Origin: Pseudomonadota bacterium
Lineage (GTDB): Bacteria; Pseudomonadota; Gammaproteobacteria; Burkholderiales; Chitinibacteraceae
DNA: 64,000 nt
NCBI GenBank assembly: GCA_026399755.1
Contig: JAPLQI010000050.1
Span: 1-64,000 of the forward strand
Direction: 5' to 3'
Below are positions 50,467-58,781 of this stretch, piece by piece. Every line of letters begins with the position of its first letter. Position 1 is the first letter of the stretch. The notes beneath the pieces were generated by a model. That model saw only the letters and a list, made by a program, of their open reading frames with translations. It did no database searches and had not been told where the DNA came from. The position numbers were made by a program, and so were the translations under genes.

Positions 50467-52418
50467 TGACCATAGATATAGGTGAAGGCGGCGCTGCAAA
50501 TGCGGATTTGCAGCGCCTAAAGTACCCCGACAGTGTGCAACCATTAGGAGAGAAAAAGCTTAGCAGCGCTGAGAAGACAAAACAAGCCGCGCCTACGCCC
50601 GATGGGATACCCGCAAAGCCGATCAAGGCCGCTAAAAAAGCCGCTACGCCCAAGGTGAGCGGCGGCGGGTTTAAGCTGCTGTCAGGCGATAAAGGCCGAG
50701 CGGCTGGCGTTTACTTTGTGCCAGAAGAAGACGACGACGGCACGGGTAAAAAGTGGCTATGTGGAGAGCTGGCCGTGGTGGCCCAAGTGCGAGACCTTGA
50801 TTCTGCGGGCTGGTCGGTAATGGTGCGGCTAGTCGATATGGATGGCTGCGAGAAAAAGCACCTTATCCCCCGTTCAAGATTGCTATCCGATCAATCGACC
50901 AAGGTATTAGAAGAGCTAGCTGATTTAGGCTTGCAATGTAGCTTTTCTCAAGACTGCAAACGCTTACTGCTGCAATACCTGCAAACCGGCACAGATGCAG
51001 AACGAGCGCGGCTTATTCCCACTACCGGCTGGTATAAAACGGCATTTGTCCTGCCTGATGAAGTTATTGGTGATGCGGGCGAAAAATTAATTTATTCAGG
51101 CTCGCTGAAAGTGCCGGTATGTAGTTTAGGTGAGTTGCCACATTGGAAAGAAGGTGTAGCACGTTATGCCGTTGCAAATCCCCTGCTGCTGCTTACGCTG
51201 GGCGCTGGTTTTGCTGCGCCGTTAATGGAAATGGCCGGTTTAGACACTGGCGGCTTTCATATTGATGGTGGTTCCAAAAAAGGTAAAAGCACGATTTGCG
51301 ATATGGCAGCCTCTATTTATGGCAAACCTACTGATTACCGCCAAACTTGGAGCGGCACAGCCACAGGCATCGAGTACACCACAGCGGGCTTTAATCACCT
51401 TCCTTTGCTATTAGATGAAATCAGCCAAGCCGACCCCAAAGCAGTAGATAAGCTGGTTTACATGCTAAGCCAAGGACGCGGCAAAGCACGTGGACGAGAT
51501 ACTGGCGGCCTGCGCGATGCTACACGCTGGAAGTGTTTTATCTTGAGTAATGGTGAGCATGATTTAGAAACCTACATTAAAAAAGGCGGTGGCCAGATGA
51601 ACGCGGGGCAAGCGGTACGCTTTATTGGGCTGGATTTAGTAAGGCCATTTGGTGCATTTGATGTATTACACGGCTTTGCTGATGTATCGGCGCTTTGCGA
51701 GAGCTTAGCAACATGTGCGGCCCAACATCATGGCACGATAGGACGTGCATACCTAGCACGACTGGCGGAGGCTGGCAGAGCCGCAATGATTGATCTTATT
51801 CGCCAAGCAGTAGAACGATTCACTTTTGAATGTGTCCCGTCCGGTGCATCGGGGCAAGTCCGACACGCTGCCCAATACTTTGCTTTGTGCGGCTACGCTG
51901 CTGAGCTGGCAAATAGTTATGGTCTAACCGGCTGGGCGATGGGCGAAGCATGGCAAGGTGCTAAAACGGTGTTTGCCGATTGGCTGCATAAACGGGGCGG
52001 GGCTGGCGATGAAGAGGACCAGCAAATTTTACGCCAAGTACGCTACTGGTTTCAGCAGCATGGTGACGCACGCACCCAGCGCTGGGACCATGAAGTAAAC
52101 GCGGTGGTGGATACGCACACGGCAAAAACACTAGGTAAGTGCGGATTTAATAAGACCATTACCAAAACACTGGGCATTGAGGAACAAGGCGCTACCGTGT
52201 CAGAGCAGGTATTTTATATTTATGCTGAAGCGTGGAAGAACGATGTATTGGCGGGGTTAAATATCAAGCGGGCTAATCAAATGCTACTGGATAAGGGCAT
52301 TCTTATTGGTGATGGTAGGGGCAGGCCCTATAAGAAAATGCGTGTGCCTAATTGTGGCGATGTCGTGCCCAATATGTACCTCGTGTCTTCTGCTGTATTT
52401 GGTGGTGGTGATGACTAA
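50466..52418 (+). CDS. DUF927 replicative helicase-like ATPase
   Basis: 650 residues from MTIDIGEGG. The N-terminal 90 residues are variable. The central DUF927 domain has a P-loop (HIDGGSKKGKSTICD) and a Walker B-like LLLDEISQADP, with the arginine/sensor region LSQGRGKARGRD. It resembles the superfamily 3 type helicase half of P4 alpha protein, here split from the primase. A candidate binder of the GGAACATTT iterons. Confidence 0.85.
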   Translation: MTIDIGEGGAANADLQRLKYPDSVQPLGEKKLSSAEKTKQAAPTPDGIPAKPIKAAKKAATPKVSGGGFKLLSGDKGRAAGVYFVPEEDDDGTGKKWLCGELAVVAQVRDLDSAGWSVMVRLVDMDGCEKKHLIPRSRLLSDQSTKVLEELADLGLQCSFSQDCKRLLLQYLQTGTDAERARLIPTTGWYKTAFVLPDEVIGDAGEKLIYSGSLKVPVCSLGELPHWKEGVARYAVANPLLLLTLGAGFAAPLMEMAGLDTGGFHIDGGSKKGKSTICDMAASIYGKPTDYRQTWSGTATGIEYTTAGFNHLPLLLDEISQADPKAVDKLVYMLSQGRGKARGRDTGGLRDATRWKCFILSNGEHDLETYIKKGGGQMNAGQAVRFIGLDLVRPFGAFDVLHGFADVSALCESLATCAAQHHGTIGRAYLARLAEAGRAAMIDLIRQAVERFTFECVPSGASGQVRHAAQYFALCGYAAELANSYGLTGWAMGEAWQGAKTVFADWLHKRGGAGDEEDQQILRQVRYWFQQHGDARTQRWDHEVNAVVDTHTAKTLGKCGFNKTITKTLGIEEQGATVSEQVFYIYAEAWKNDVLAGLNIKRANQMLLDKGILIGDGRGRPYKKMRVPNCGDVVPNMYLVSSAVFGGGDD

Positions 52419-52842
52419 AAGCCCTTGCCTTGCTAGCCAAGCTACCGCTGACGTTACCAAGGCAGGCAATCAAGAGGCCGCGCTTGCGGCTTTTTTTGCG
52501 CCTGCTACCTATCTAAAGCCACAAGCGGCCCCCCATCAAACGCCCCCCAATACCCCAGTAATCAGCACTCCAAAGCCAAGGCAGTTCAAGCCCTACGGTA
52601 TTTTACCGCCTAGCACATCGTATGAAATGGCGAAGCTATGGCGTGAGATTGTAGGCGCGGTGGCGGGCTATTTAGAGTGTTCAGAAGCAGAGCATCAAGG
52701 CTTAGCCGATGAATTAGCCGTACAAGCCCCTAGTTTCTTGCGGGCCGTGTTGATGCTGGCCTATGCCCATGACTTAGCCATAACACACAGTCCCCAGTTT
52801 AAGCGCTTGATGGGTACTGATGCAGGGGCTGGCTTGTTATGA
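52411..52842 (+). CDS. Element protein downstream of helicase
   Basis: 143 residues from MTKSPCLASQ, overlapping the helicase by 8 bp. A Pro/Thr/Ala-rich first half (to about 70) leads into a helical C-terminal half (SYEMAKLWREIVGAVAG to QFKRLMG). Not recognised. It ends the replication operon. Confidence 0.55.
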   Translation: MTKSPCLASQATADVTKAGNQEAALAAFFAPATYLKPQAAPHQTPPNTPVISTPKPRQFKPYGILPPSTSYEMAKLWREIVGAVAGYLECSEAEHQGLADELAVQAPSFLRAVLMLAYAHDLAITHSPQFKRLMGTDAGAGLL

Positions 52843-53151
52843 GGAGCTACCATTGCTATTAGGCGGTAACGGTACTAAGCCATAGCTATTTAGCTAAGTC
52901 TTTATTGTAAGAAACTCCTATTAATTCGCGCACTAGGGGGTGGGCAAGGAGAACCCTCTTGCGCTGCTTTTTGGCCTTATATCTGGCAAAAAAAGCAGAC
53001 TAAGCACTGATTAATATTTAATCACGACCTCTTTTTTTGAGAAAATAAAAGTGTAAATTTAAGGCAAAAACATCAGCCAATTTCAAGTTAATTTCTTACT
53101 GGTAAAAGTTAAAACCTAGCATTTAAGCGGCATATATTGCATTACAAGTAT

Positions 53152-53266
53152 GTAATTGTTCCAAATGTTCTTTTTTTATTTTCAACAAAACATAAAAAAG
53201 AACGCTAAAAACCCTTTGTAATCAATGCTGTACTTTTTGTTCCAAATGTTCCAAGCAAAAAATACA
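53152..53266. repeat. Right arm of iteron-bearing inverted repeat
   Basis: Reverse complement of 42887-43000, with 76 bases perfect (53152-53227). TGTTCC occurs at 53238 and 53247 (9-base period), plus one near 53157 and one at 53298. It lies in a 717-bp stretch without genes between the replication operon and the transposase-like gene; the rest of that stretch is AT-rich with nothing else recognisable before the hairpin at 53434. Confidence 0.75.
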
Positions 53267-53433
53267 TGTTACCCCCCCAGCGTTAGGTGTAACACGGTGT
53301 TCCAGATAGCCCCTTACTGTGGATAACTCTAATTTTTGGTAACGAACATGCACACCGGTAAATGCATGGAACGGAGGACAAACAACCGGCATGTATTCGC
53401 TTACTTTAGCAACGATGACCTAGCTGTACATCA

Positions 53434-53456
53434 AGGGTCTCTATACCTGAGACCCT
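53434..53456. terminator. Hairpin upstream of transposase-like gene
   Basis: AGGGTCTC (53434-53441), 7-base loop, GAGACCCT (53449-53456), followed by AGGTAAAAAAGG. A perfect 8-bp stem without a T-run on the plus strand, so its role as terminator is uncertain. Confidence 0.4.
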
Positions 53457-53559
53457 AGGTAAAAAAGGTACTACCCCGACTTTCATTCCTGCGGGTAATT
53501 CGGACCCCACCGAATCGCACGTGGGAAATATCAATTTATAGTGAACGGAGCAAGAACGA

Positions 53560-54054
53560 ATGAAAGACCAAGTGAACGGAGTTACTGCGGAAGTAGGCAG
53601 CTTATTTACAAATGTAAGATGGTGTAAGTCTAAACAGCCCAAACGGGCGGACATATTGGAGTGCATCAACCAAGCCTTACCTTGGGATCTAGTAGAGGCT
53701 GATATCAGGCCACACTATCAAGCAGATATTCGAGCAACTGGCCGCAAGGGTTACAGCCTACGCATGATGTTGCGTTGTTATATTGTGCAAAGACTTTGGG
53801 ACTTGTCAGATGATGGGGTGGAGTCGCTGATTCTCGACTCTCATAGTGTTTGCAAATTCATTGGCTCAGACTCATGGCAACCAAGGCCGCCTAGCGCAAC
53901 AGCAATTAGAAACTTCCGAAAGCTAATAGATACAAAGCAAGTAACGGAGCATGGCATCTGGTGGCGCTGCTATTGGTTGATGCGTAAGGCGGGTTTCGAT
54001 GTGAGAGTAGGCAAAATGGTAGAGCCTATGATTAAGCGTGTTAATAACGATTGA
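53560..54054 (+). CDS. Stand-alone transposase N-terminal domain (IS5-like, DUF772)
   Basis: 164 residues. RADILECINQALPWDLVEADIRPHY, the MMLRCYIVQRLWDLSDDGVE helix and the SATAIRNFRKLID block are the N-terminal DUF772 domain of IS5/IS1182-type transposases. The DDE catalytic domain is absent, and the protein ends cleanly in KRVNND. No flanking terminal inverted repeats of an IS were found. It is either a truncated relic or a domesticated DNA-binding protein. Confidence 0.7.
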   Translation: MKDQVNGVTAEVGSLFTNVRWCKSKQPKRADILECINQALPWDLVEADIRPHYQADIRATGRKGYSLRMMLRCYIVQRLWDLSDDGVESLILDSHSVCKFIGSDSWQPRPPSATAIRNFRKLIDTKQVTEHGIWWRCYWLMRKAGFDVRVGKMVEPMIKRVNND

Positions 54055-54260
54055 TGTTTAAGTACTACCCTCTGCCTTAACAACCATTACCTTAAGTCCA
54101 CGCGGGTAATGCGAGCCTCATCTAGCCCCTAGCGACAAAGCACAGCACAAGGTTGACACTGCCCCGTCAACCTACCCACCCCAAAAGCAAAAAGGTACTG
54201 TAAACCGCCTACCAGCACGGGTAATGCGAGCCTCGTTGCCGCGCTAGCGTGGCCTGTTAA
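54055..54260. repeat. Repeated GGTACT ... GGGTAATGCGAGCCTC motif
   Basis: Units occur near 54063-54120 and 54194-54232, and a related unit near 53468-53508 before the transposase-like gene (GGTACTACC then GCGGGTAATTCGGACC). The three units are in direct orientation. Their meaning is unknown; they may be IS or element-end repeats. Confidence 0.4.
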
Positions 54261-54482
54261 AAGTTAGTTAACAGGGGGAAAAGGTTAAAAGCATAATATT
54301 GCTGATTTGCTGCCCTGCTGAGCTGGCCTTATATCCGCCTATAGGTGATCGCTATCAGCTCACCCACATTTAAGCCTTAAAGCCCAAATGCAAAAACGCA
54401 TCGCGGGCATATTCCCTGCCAGCACCTAGTAGCGCGATTTTGCAGGGGTAACTACCTAGAAATGGCATTGTTGGTATATAAA

Positions 54483-54510
54483 AAATATACCAACAAATAT
54501 ACCAACAATG
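54483..54510. repeat. Right 28-bp end repeat (putative integrase arm site)
   Basis: Identical to 41412-41439 and in the same orientation, 110 bp inside the right att site. A reversed copy of the 12-mer (TTGTTGGTATAT) at 54469 also faces it, so a hairpin is possible. Confidence 0.65.
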
Positions 54511-54550
54511 GAGAGCGGCTGTAGGGGGTCTTTGGCGCACTATGGCGGAA

Positions 54551-54586
54551 ACAAAAAACCCCGCAAGCGGCATGTTTGCAGGGTTT
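54551..54586 (-). terminator. Element-supplied terminator for tRNA-Arg
   Basis: 54556-54566 pairs with 54576-54586 (10 of 11 bp). A T-run follows on the minus strand, in the direction of tRNA transcription. It replaces the chromosomal terminator left behind at 41275-41308. Confidence 0.7.
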
Positions 54587-54620
54587 AGAGAACTTACACG
54601 AACTATGCTGAACTGGTGCT

Positions 54621-54645
54621 TGGTGTCCCCGACAGGAATCGAACC
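54621..54645. other. Right attachment site within tRNA-Arg
   Basis: 3' end of the tRNA gene, 24 of 25 bases identical to 41340-41364. It keeps the T-arm and acceptor 3' strand intact, so the tRNA stays functional after integration. Confidence 0.9.
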
Positions 54646-54695
54646 TGTATCTAGCGCTTAGGAGGCACTTGTACTATCCGTTGTACTACGAGGAC
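54621..54695 (-). tRNA. tRNA-Arg (anticodon CCT)
   Basis: 75 bases including an encoded CCA. Acceptor arms GTCCTCG and CGGGGAC pair (one G-T), the anticodon loop reads CTCCTAA, and the T-loop GTTCGATTC is canonical. It decodes AGG. The 3' end serves as the integration site of the element to its left. Confidence 0.96.
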
Positions 54696-54748
54696 GAAGC
54701 CAATCACAGCGGGCGTATTATACCTGTCATCCGCTCAGAGTAAACGCT

Positions 54749-55231
54749 TTACATTCTAATACTCAATTTCTCTAATAAAGGCTTTAAATCCTTTGGGAAT
54801 TTAGTGCTTTCACCAGGGCTAGATAAAACCTCTAATTTGCCATTACTGATCAGCCCCACTTCTAGTTTTCTATTTTCTGTATCAATCAAAATATACGCTT
54901 GGCCCTTCGCCTCATCCTTGGCGCTGCCCTGCACATACAACACCCCATCTTGCAAAAGCGGGCTGGTTTTTTCCATATACAGTTTAAAAACATCGAGCTG
55001 AGGCCCCAGCAATAGGCGTAGCGCGTGCTTTAGAGGGGGCCGCTCCCATAGATTGATATCTTGGGGGTTTTGGCCGACATACTGCTGCAAGCGATCCCAT
55101 TCCACTTGATTTTTTTTAAAAAACACATCTGGCGTGCTCGCTTCAACCGCCGCCCGCGCTGGGGGTGCGGTCTTTTCTTGGCAAGCAGTCAAGGCAAAGG
55201 CCATGATCAATAGGGCGATACGGAACAGCAT
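54749..55231 (-). CDS. Putative lipoprotein
   Basis: 160 residues with a lipobox (ALLIMAFALTAC, lipidated Cys17). The mature part is soluble and not recognised. It has three notable blocks (WDRLQQYVGQNPQDINLWE, LRLLLGPQLDVF, AYILIDTENRKLEVGLIS), suggesting a mixed alpha/beta envelope protein. Chromosomal, downstream neighbour of tRNA-Arg. Confidence 0.6.
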   Translation of the reverse strand: MLFRIALLIMAFALTACQEKTAPPARAAVEASTPDVFFKKNQVEWDRLQQYVGQNPQDINLWERPPLKHALRLLLGPQLDVFKLYMEKTSPLLQDGVLYVQGSAKDEAKGQAYILIDTENRKLEVGLISNGKLEVLSSPGESTKFPKDLKPLLEKLSIRM

Positions 55232-55324
55232 AAATAATCCTTAGCGAGCAGTTCTATATTTGAAAGAACTCAGCGCTAAAGTTCATTTATTAATATGTAA
55301 ATGCTGCGCTTTTTAACGCAAGTA

Positions 55325-55867
55325 TCACTCCCAAAGCTTTTTCCAACCGGCGTGCCCCATGCTGCGCAATGTAGCAATATTCCTATCCACAATGACATCA
55401 GCATCGGGAAAAGCCTCTACCGCCTTATCAATACTGTCTTCACGCAGTAAATGAAGTGTTGGGTAAGGGCTGCGATTAGTGTAATTGTCGATATCATCCG
55501 GCTCGCTGCCTTCAAACTGGTACTGCGGATGAAAGCTGGCAATTTGAAAAATGCCATCCAGATTAAGCTCTAGCAATACAGAATCAGCAATACCTAGAAA
55601 ATCGTTATACGCCACAAAATCCCCCAATACATTGGGATGAATCAATAGCGTCATTTCAATTTTAGTAGGGTCGGCTTCGGCCAGTAATTCTAATTCTGCA
55701 ATTAAAGTCTCGATCAACACATCAATATTGCGTGCATCACTTACCGCATAGCGCACTTGTTTTTTAATATGTACCGCTTTAGCAAATGGGCAGAGATTTA
55801 AGCCAATCACGGCTTTTTCTAGCCAGCGCTCGGTATCCAGAATAATTTGTTCGTTAGATGGCATCAT
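55325..55867 (-). CDS. DUF1415 family protein
   Basis: 180 residues. The family block TERWLEKAVIGLNLCPFAKAV and the later FHPQYQFEGSEPDDIDNYTNRSP-type motif (key residues HPQYQF and NRSPYP) are clear. Function is unknown. It lies 5 bp downstream of the MazG-like gene and is probably in one operon. Confidence 0.82.
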   Translation of the reverse strand: MMPSNEQIILDTERWLEKAVIGLNLCPFAKAVHIKKQVRYAVSDARNIDVLIETLIAELELLAEADPTKIEMTLLIHPNVLGDFVAYNDFLGIADSVLLELNLDGIFQIASFHPQYQFEGSEPDDIDNYTNRSPYPTLHLLREDSIDKAVEAFPDADVIVDRNIATLRSMGHAGWKKLWE

Positions 55868-55872
55868 ATTTT

Positions 55873-56181
55873 TTATAGAGGAGGATATTTAACGGCATTT
55901 AAAACCATTTTTGCCCGAATGGCTGTTTCTAAATCAACATTCAATACATCAGCCAACCTAATCATATAAAGCATCACATCAGCCATTTCTTGCTCAACAG
56001 CTATGCGCTTTGCCGCATCTAATTGCTGAGATTCCTCTGGCGTGTCCCATTGGAAATGCTCAACTAACTCGGCCATTTCTACCGACATCGCCATGCATAG
56101 ATTCTTAGGCGTGTGATAACGCTCCCAATCACGGTCTTGTGCAAATTGGCGAACGTCGAGTATAAGTTGGTTTAAATCCAT
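55873..56181 (-). CDS. MazG-like nucleotide pyrophosphohydrolase
   Basis: 102 residues from MDLNQLILDVRQFAQD. A start 36 bp upstream is possible. The metal-binding EExxE and ExxD motifs of all-alpha NTP pyrophosphatases are visible in MSVEMAELVEHFQW and EQEMADVMLYMIRLAD. Length and FQW motif fit the RS21-C6/dCTP-pyrophosphatase branch, so it probably hydrolyses (modified) dNTPs. Confidence 0.85.
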   Translation of the reverse strand: MDLNQLILDVRQFAQDRDWERYHTPKNLCMAMSVEMAELVEHFQWDTPEESQQLDAAKRIAVEQEMADVMLYMIRLADVLNVDLETAIRAKMVLNAVKYPPL

Positions 56182-56237
56182 GAATCTATGGCTCTCTAGT
56201 GCATTGAGCATGGGCATAAAGACTAGCCCACCCTACA

Positions 56238-56783
56238 TTATTTAAATGGCTTTAAAACGGTAAAATGCGCTTCAATCGATTGGCTATTATCTGCCAGCCA
56301 TACTTGGCCATCTTGAATCGTGCATTGCAATTGCATATTGCGATTAGCTAAAGCAGCTAATGTTTGTGTCATTTCTACCGGCACATTAATCACTTGCAGA
56401 TTATCTAAACGCTCTAATTTACTGGCAATGCCTTTCCACCAAACATCGGCGCTATTACCGCTATAGGTAAACACCGCCACTTGGCGTGCTTTACCGCAGG
56501 CTTGGCGAATGCGCTTTTCATCGGGCTGGCCTAATTCAATCCATAATTCAATTGCGCCGGTTAAATCTTTTTGCCAAATATCTGGCTCCTCGGTATCGCT
56601 CAAACCTTTAGTAAAGGCGAGCGATTCGCTGGCATGCAGGGCAAATGCTAATAGACGCACCATCATGCGTTCGTCATTTTCAGAAGGGTGACGCGCAATC
56701 ACTAAAGAATGGGTGGCGTAATAATGACGATCCATATCGGCAATTTGCAGATCAGACTTAAAAATAGTTGCCTTGAGGGCCAT
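56238..56783 (-). CDS. yaeQ: YaeQ family protein
   Basis: 181 residues. MALKATIFKSDLQIADMDRHYY, HPSENDERMMVRLLAFALHA and GQPDEKRIRQACGKARQV match YaeQ, a nuclease-like (PD-(D/E)XK-fold) family of uncertain role. Complete length and clear operon direction with the MazG-like and DUF1415 genes downstream. Confidence 0.9.
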   Translation of the reverse strand: MALKATIFKSDLQIADMDRHYYATHSLVIARHPSENDERMMVRLLAFALHASESLAFTKGLSDTEEPDIWQKDLTGAIELWIELGQPDEKRIRQACGKARQVAVFTYSGNSADVWWKGIASKLERLDNLQVINVPVEMTQTLAALANRNMQLQCTIQDGQVWLADNSQSIEAHFTVLKPFK

Positions 56784-56835
56784 GGCGGATCACGGGAAAA
56801 ATGAAATAAGCCCGCATCTTACCCTAAGTTAAACC

Positions 56836-57033
56836 TCAATCCGACCTGCACGGCTTCGGGCTACTCGGCTGATGAGCCAAATACTTCATCATATGATGTA
56901 AATCGGTGAGGCTTTCTAAACAGGCGCTGCGCAATAGCTCTTGCTCGCCATGATGAGTCACACGGAAAAGCCCGTATTCCATTGCTTCAGGTTCGCTCAC
57001 TGGCCAGATCGGGTGGATTACAAAGGTGCTCAT
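56836..57033 (-). CDS. Small hypothetical protein (65 residues)
   Basis: From MSTFVIHPIWPVSEPEAMEYGLF. Not recognised. Soluble, with histidines (HHGEQ, LHHMMKYLAH). Its direction fits the yaeQ cluster. Support is only the open frame and coding-like composition. Confidence 0.4.
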   Translation of the reverse strand: MSTFVIHPIWPVSEPEAMEYGLFRVTHHGEQELLRSACLESLTDLHHMMKYLAHQPSSPKPCRSD

Positions 57034-57276
57034 GATAAACATCCTAATGATCGAGTGTTATCAAAAGACTATGCAAGCATCATGCCAAGATGTCGAAAGC
57101 TTGCAAGCCGTATAACTAGATCATCGGCGGCATATAAGAAGACTTTAATGGTGCTGCCAAGCGGCATTCTTTGCCGCTTGGCTAGGGAGGCGCCAAATCC
57201 GCAGCCCTATCAACTTAGCTAGCGGCACACAATGACAAGCATTGAATCAGCTTAGGGAGGGTGAAACCCCATGTGC

Positions 57277-57530
57277 GCTAACCAAAGTAAAAAAGACCTT
57301 TTTAGTGCCTTCGGCACATTAATTTTGGTGCGGGCGTCCCGCTGGACCTTCCTTTCTTGCGCGGCCAAGAAACGAAGCCAAAGAAGGCCGCCCCACGAAA
57401 CACGAAGACCCCTACACTGCGGATAATCGAGTCGGCGGCGGGCGGGATTGGCTCGCTGCCTCGCTCCCAAGCGATCCCCCGCCCCGCTTGTTCCTCACTC
57501 CGGCGTGTTTCAAGGGGATTTTTAAGCCCC
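57277..57530. repeat. 250-bp dispersed repeat, copy A
   Basis: Similar along its length to 58436-58685 in the same orientation, from GCTAACCAAAGT to CAAGGGGA..TTTAAGCCC. It contains the GGCCAAGAAA..GAAGCCAAAGAA-type segment and the GCCCCGCTTGTTCCTC ending. Short frames in it are not kept between copies, so it is not coding. This sequence type is known as a widespread repeat in beta- and gammaproteobacteria. Confidence 0.75.
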
Positions 57531-57584
57531 ATGCAAAGAGCGTGGTTAATATGCTTTTTCGCTGTTTGTTAATGAAAAAACAAT

Positions 57585-57685
57585 TTGGTTCGCGCGTATG
57601 GGGTGAAACCCGCGTTCTTTTCAGCATCGCTCGCGGGTTTCACCCGCCCTACGAAAAACATGTCGCTTAAATTGATAGGATTGGT
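57585..57685. repeat. GTAGGGCGGG / TTGATAGGATTGG repeat unit
   Basis: GGGTGAAACCCGCG and CGCGGGTTTCACCC form an inverted repeat (57600-57646). TTGATAGGATTGG follows at 57673, also present at 39003 and in reverse at 38847. It is the same repeat family as the 38.7-39.1 kb region. Confidence 0.55.
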
Positions 57686-58321
57686 TTAATCCATGCCTAA
57701 TTCAGCACAGATCTTTGCCACTTTTTCTTTTAATTCAAAGAGTTCAATTTCTAAAAGATCCACTTTGGCCTGTAAGGCCGAATCGGTACTGCCTTTAGCA
57801 CTTGGCGCGGCCTCATTGATCACCGGCTCGCCCGATAATAAATGCGCCCAGCGGCTCTCTCTTGCCCCTGCTTGGCGAGGCAGTTTTACCACCAAGGCCC
57901 CAGCGCTTCGGGATGCAAGCTCTTCTAAAAAAGCCTCTACCGCTGAAATATCAGCAAACTTATGTAGGCGCTCAGAAGCTAAACGCAGCTCACCCGCCGT
58001 TTGCGGGCCGCGCAACATCAGCACCGTTAAAATCGCCACCGATTGCGATGGCACTTGAAAAACAGCCGCAAAGCGTTGTGAATAACGCGCAATTCGCCCG
58101 CCCTGATGTGAGGATTCAACCAGCTTCAGTTCTTTTAAATGCACCAGCGCCTCATCTGCCTCGCTGTCATTAATATCCATGACAGGATCACGACTAGATT
58201 TCTGATTGCAGCCTGAAACAAGGGAATTCAAAGATAAAGGATAGGTATCGGGAACGGTGATTTGCTTTTCGATTAAAACACCCAGAATGCGGGTTTCGAG
58301 CAGGGAAAGAAGGGAAGTCAT
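57686..58321 (-). CDS. YceH family protein (DUF480)
   Basis: 211 residues. LETRILGVLIEKQITVPDTYPLSLNSLVSGCNQKSSR-type opening (key block TYPLSLNSL, NQKSSRDPVM) and two winged-helix-like domains are the YceH pattern. The C-terminal 25 residues form a coiled coil (VDLLEIELFELKEKVAKI). Function is unknown. It lies between two direct copies of a 250-bp repeat. Confidence 0.87.
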   Translation of the reverse strand: MTSLLSLLETRILGVLIEKQITVPDTYPLSLNSLVSGCNQKSSRDPVMDINDSEADEALVHLKELKLVESSHQGGRIARYSQRFAAVFQVPSQSVAILTVLMLRGPQTAGELRLASERLHKFADISAVEAFLEELASRSAGALVVKLPRQAGARESRWAHLLSGEPVINEAAPSAKGSTDSALQAKVDLLEIELFELKEKVAKICAELGMD

Positions 58322-58435
58322 AGATCACCAGCAGGTCAAGCAGATGGGTTTATTATGCGCTTAAATGATGCGAAGCTTACTAAATTCAATAGCAAAAATG
58401 TATGGGATGAAGCCTGAAAGCTTCACCCCATACAT

Positions 58436-58685
58436 GCTAACCAAAGTCAAAAAGACCTTTTTAGTGCCTTCGGCACGTTGATTTAGGTGCGGCATCCCCG
58501 CGGGGACTCACTTTCTTGAACGGCCAAGAAAGTAAGCAAAGAAAGCCACCCCGACCAGCACGAAAGCCCCTCAGCTGCGGACAATCGAGTCGGCGGCAGG
58601 CGGGATTGCGTTCCTCGCTCCCTTGCCGAAACCCCGCCCCGCTTGTTCCTCGCTTCGGCGTGCTTCAAGGGGACTTTAAAGCCCT
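58436..58685. repeat. 250-bp dispersed repeat, copy B
   Basis: Direct copy of the repeat at 57277-57530, 1.16 kb away. The 460-bp gap between yceH and putA holds this repeat and little else. Confidence 0.75.
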
Positions 58686-58781
58686 ATATCAAGTATGTTG
58701 TCATTACATTTTTTCATTGCTTGCTGACACACAAGCAAACTAATTAACACTCTCGAAGCTTCCACCTACTAGTCTCATTGC

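Noticed and set aside
53406-53669. 87-codon minus-strand frame
   Set aside because: Overlaps the transposase-like gene and its upstream hairpin in antisense; not recognised.
54370-54573. 67-codon minus-strand frame
   Set aside because: It runs through the 28-bp end repeats and the tRNA terminator and has no ribosome site.
57252-57670. Overlapping short frames on both strands
   Set aside because: They lie in dispersed repeats; the frames are not kept between the two repeat copies.
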